34,010 nt of DNA, taken from the NCBI RefSeq assembly GCF_014205875.1, contig NZ_JACHEN010000043.1, forward strand, positions 1 through 34,010, written 5' to 3'. Made by a program: the position numbers and the translations under genes. Below are positions 32,816 to 34,010 of the stretch, piece by piece (within the stretch, counting starts at the first letter, position 1; each line of letters opens with the position of its first letter). Origin of the DNA: Anaerosolibacter carboniphilus (GTDB lineage Bacteria > Bacillota > Clostridia > Peptostreptococcales > Thermotaleaceae). Under the pieces are notes generated by a model. The model was not told where the DNA came from. It was given only the letters and a program-made list of their open reading frames with translations, and ran no database searches.

Positions 32816-32907
32816 ATATAGACTTTAATCTATTTCCCATACTAATATAAAGGACTGCCATATGAAATGCAATTCTTTCATAGAAAACGTCCATTATTCG
32901 GTTTTCC

Positions 32908-33744
32908 TTAGCTCATATCAGGCAGCTTGTCTAGCATGTACTTTTTCAGCACCGGGTATACATAAAAGTTGGTAATCAAGCCTGTTAAGCTCATTGTTAT
33001 GAATAGGAACATCAAAATTCCCACCGCAGGGATCAGTAACAGCGGCAATAGAGCCAATATAGAGCAAAGGGCGAGTATCCCCAGATTTGGAAAGAACCTA
33101 ATTATAGAAAATATAAAAGCGTTTTTATATATCTGTTTGACTGAAAGCCTGAATGTAATCAGCATTGGATAGATATACATATGCATCATCACATAGATGA
33201 TGAAAAATATTATGATAAAAAAAGTTGCTGCAGTCTGAAGCATGTTTTTTTCGCTTATTCTCATATAAAAGCTGATATCAATTCCAATAATAAGTACCAC
33301 AACCAGGTCAATAAGACATATGAGGCTGCTTTGTCCTGCATTTTTAATGGCATGCTCCTTAAAATCCCCCCATAAAAACGCATGCTCTTCACGGGAGAAA
33401 TTCCTTAGTATGTAAGTAAAGCCTGCCTGTGCAGGGCCGGTTGTCACAACCGGTATGCATACCAGGATAGCACCGGCTGTAAAGTAAAACATCAATTCAT
33501 AAATGCTATTGCCTGTCATAACTGTGCTTTTATTCAGCATCGGCAGAAAAAACTGTGCAACCAGAGGCATCACTATCACTGCAGGCAGGTTGAATAAAAG
33601 GAACAGCATATTCAGCTTGACAAGGTGCCAGAACTTGCGCAGGAATATATCGAAGAAAATGACAATCCGGGGCTTAGATGGGGCATTTTCGGGAATACCC
33701 GGACCCGGTTTTGTGTAGTCGAAAAAACTAAAAAAACCTGCCAT
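32908..33744 (-). CDS. DUF624 (YesL-like) membrane protein
   Basis: A 278-residue integral membrane protein with about five or six hydrophobic helices (LNMLFLLFNLPAVIVMPLVA, AATFFIIIFFIIYVMMHMYI, LGILALCSILALLPLLLIPA). The opening MAGFFSFFDYTKPGPGI and the aromatic N-terminus fit the DUF624/YesL family, whose members usually sit in carbohydrate ABC transporter operons; function is not established. Base composition is visibly more GC-rich than that of the genes to its left. The 266 bp upstream (33745-34010) hold no gene I can support, only a GTTCCGA/TCGGAAC inverted repeat at about 33868-33902; partner sugar-transport genes would lie beyond the right edge. Confidence 0.85.
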   Translation of the reverse strand: MAGFFSFFDYTKPGPGIPENAPSKPRIVIFFDIFLRKFWHLVKLNMLFLLFNLPAVIVMPLVAQFFLPMLNKSTVMTGNSIYELMFYFTAGAILVCIPVVTTGPAQAGFTYILRNFSREEHAFLWGDFKEHAIKNAGQSSLICLIDLVVVLIIGIDISFYMRISEKNMLQTAATFFIIIFFIIYVMMHMYIYPMLITFRLSVKQIYKNAFIFSIIRFFPNLGILALCSILALLPLLLIPAVGILMFLFITMSLTGLITNFYVYPVLKKYMLDKLPDMS

Positions 33745-34010
33745 GAGAGATCAATCCTTTCTTGCTGGATTCAGCGGTATATTGCCTGTCTGCAGCAAAC
33801 TGCATCAGTAGATATCATATCCTGATGAGGCTGTGGTACAACATATAAAGAATGCGTCATATCGTAGGCAACCGTTCCGAATCATTGTCTGCCCGTAATC
33901 GGAACACCACAAGGGGCGTTCCCTTGTAATATATAGTTAGATGGATTATCCATTTTCTATCTTAAAAAAGTCCGAATAATCATGTCAGTGGGTATATAAA
34001 TCTGGAAGGA

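Noticed and set aside
1..34010. CRISPR arrays, tRNA or rRNA genes, transposases, phage genes
   Set aside because: No regularly spaced repeats, cloverleaf sequences, or transposase/integrase motifs were seen on either strand.

Overview
The window reads as a low-GC, Gram-positive anaerobe of the Clostridia, probably an amino-acid-fermenting, selenium-using lineage in the Alkaliphilus/Peptostreptococcaceae neighbourhood. The evidence is a UGA-containing grdA (glycine reductase protein A), a second UGA-containing redox protein, a T-box leader, purine-rich Shine-Dalgarno sites, a NuoE/NuoF pair of hydrogenase type, and an oxygen-sensitive-style NiFe hydrogenase. No rRNA, tRNA, CRISPR array, transposase or phage gene was seen. 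The organism name is inference.

Layout. 1-3355 (minus): NuoF-like subunit cut by the window edge, NuoE, a DUF3841-like protein, selenoprotein GrdA and its dedicated thioredoxin. 3742-4401: a TetR regulator. 4598-6655 (minus): a chemoreceptor with a small coiled-coil partner. 6936-7175 (plus): a small thioredoxin-fold selenoprotein with a Cys-Sec pair, followed by an unexplained structured segment ending in a terminator. 7494-9574 (minus): an FMN split-barrel protein, a DUF1450 protein and an FAD/NAD(P)H oxidoreductase. 9937-17980 (minus): one long hydrogenase operon in the order cytochrome-b5-like protein, NiFe small subunit, large subunit, maturation protease, short HypA, HypF, HypC, HypD, HypE. 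18085-18537: a ferritin-like protein. 18828-21489 (minus): a T-box-controlled amino-acid ABC transporter. 21766-22800 (plus): class II fructose-bisphosphate aldolase. 22882-23752: a divergent FMN split-barrel/HxlR pair. 23916-27465: an L,D-transpeptidase, a convergent antibiotic-resistance-type ABC-F gene with an elaborate attenuation leader, and a broken second copy of the transpeptidase. 27615-30844: a TetR regulator divergent from an Old Yellow Enzyme/2-enoate-reductase-like flavoenzyme, with a very clear promoter and operator, then an FMN-binding protein. 30897-32712 (minus): a VanRS-like two-component system. 32908-33744: a DUF624 membrane protein.

How the genes fit together. Much of the window handles low-potential electrons: NADH-linked NuoEF, H2 oxidation or evolution by the NiFe enzyme, thioredoxin/GrdA, flavoproteins and the Cys-Sec protein. 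The hydrogenase operon carries most of its own maturation set but lacks hypB, and its HypA has lost the zinc domain. Regulation is unusually readable: a T-box, a two-uORF attenuator, a TetR operator abutting a consensus promoter, and many intrinsic terminators that separate the units.

The best candidates for something less described are the Cys-Sec protein (6936-7175), the b5-like protein co-transcribed with a hydrogenase whose small subunit has Asn at a usual cluster Cys, the riboswitch-like segment at 7277-7435, and the MIKFSC-type attenuator of the ABC-F gene.
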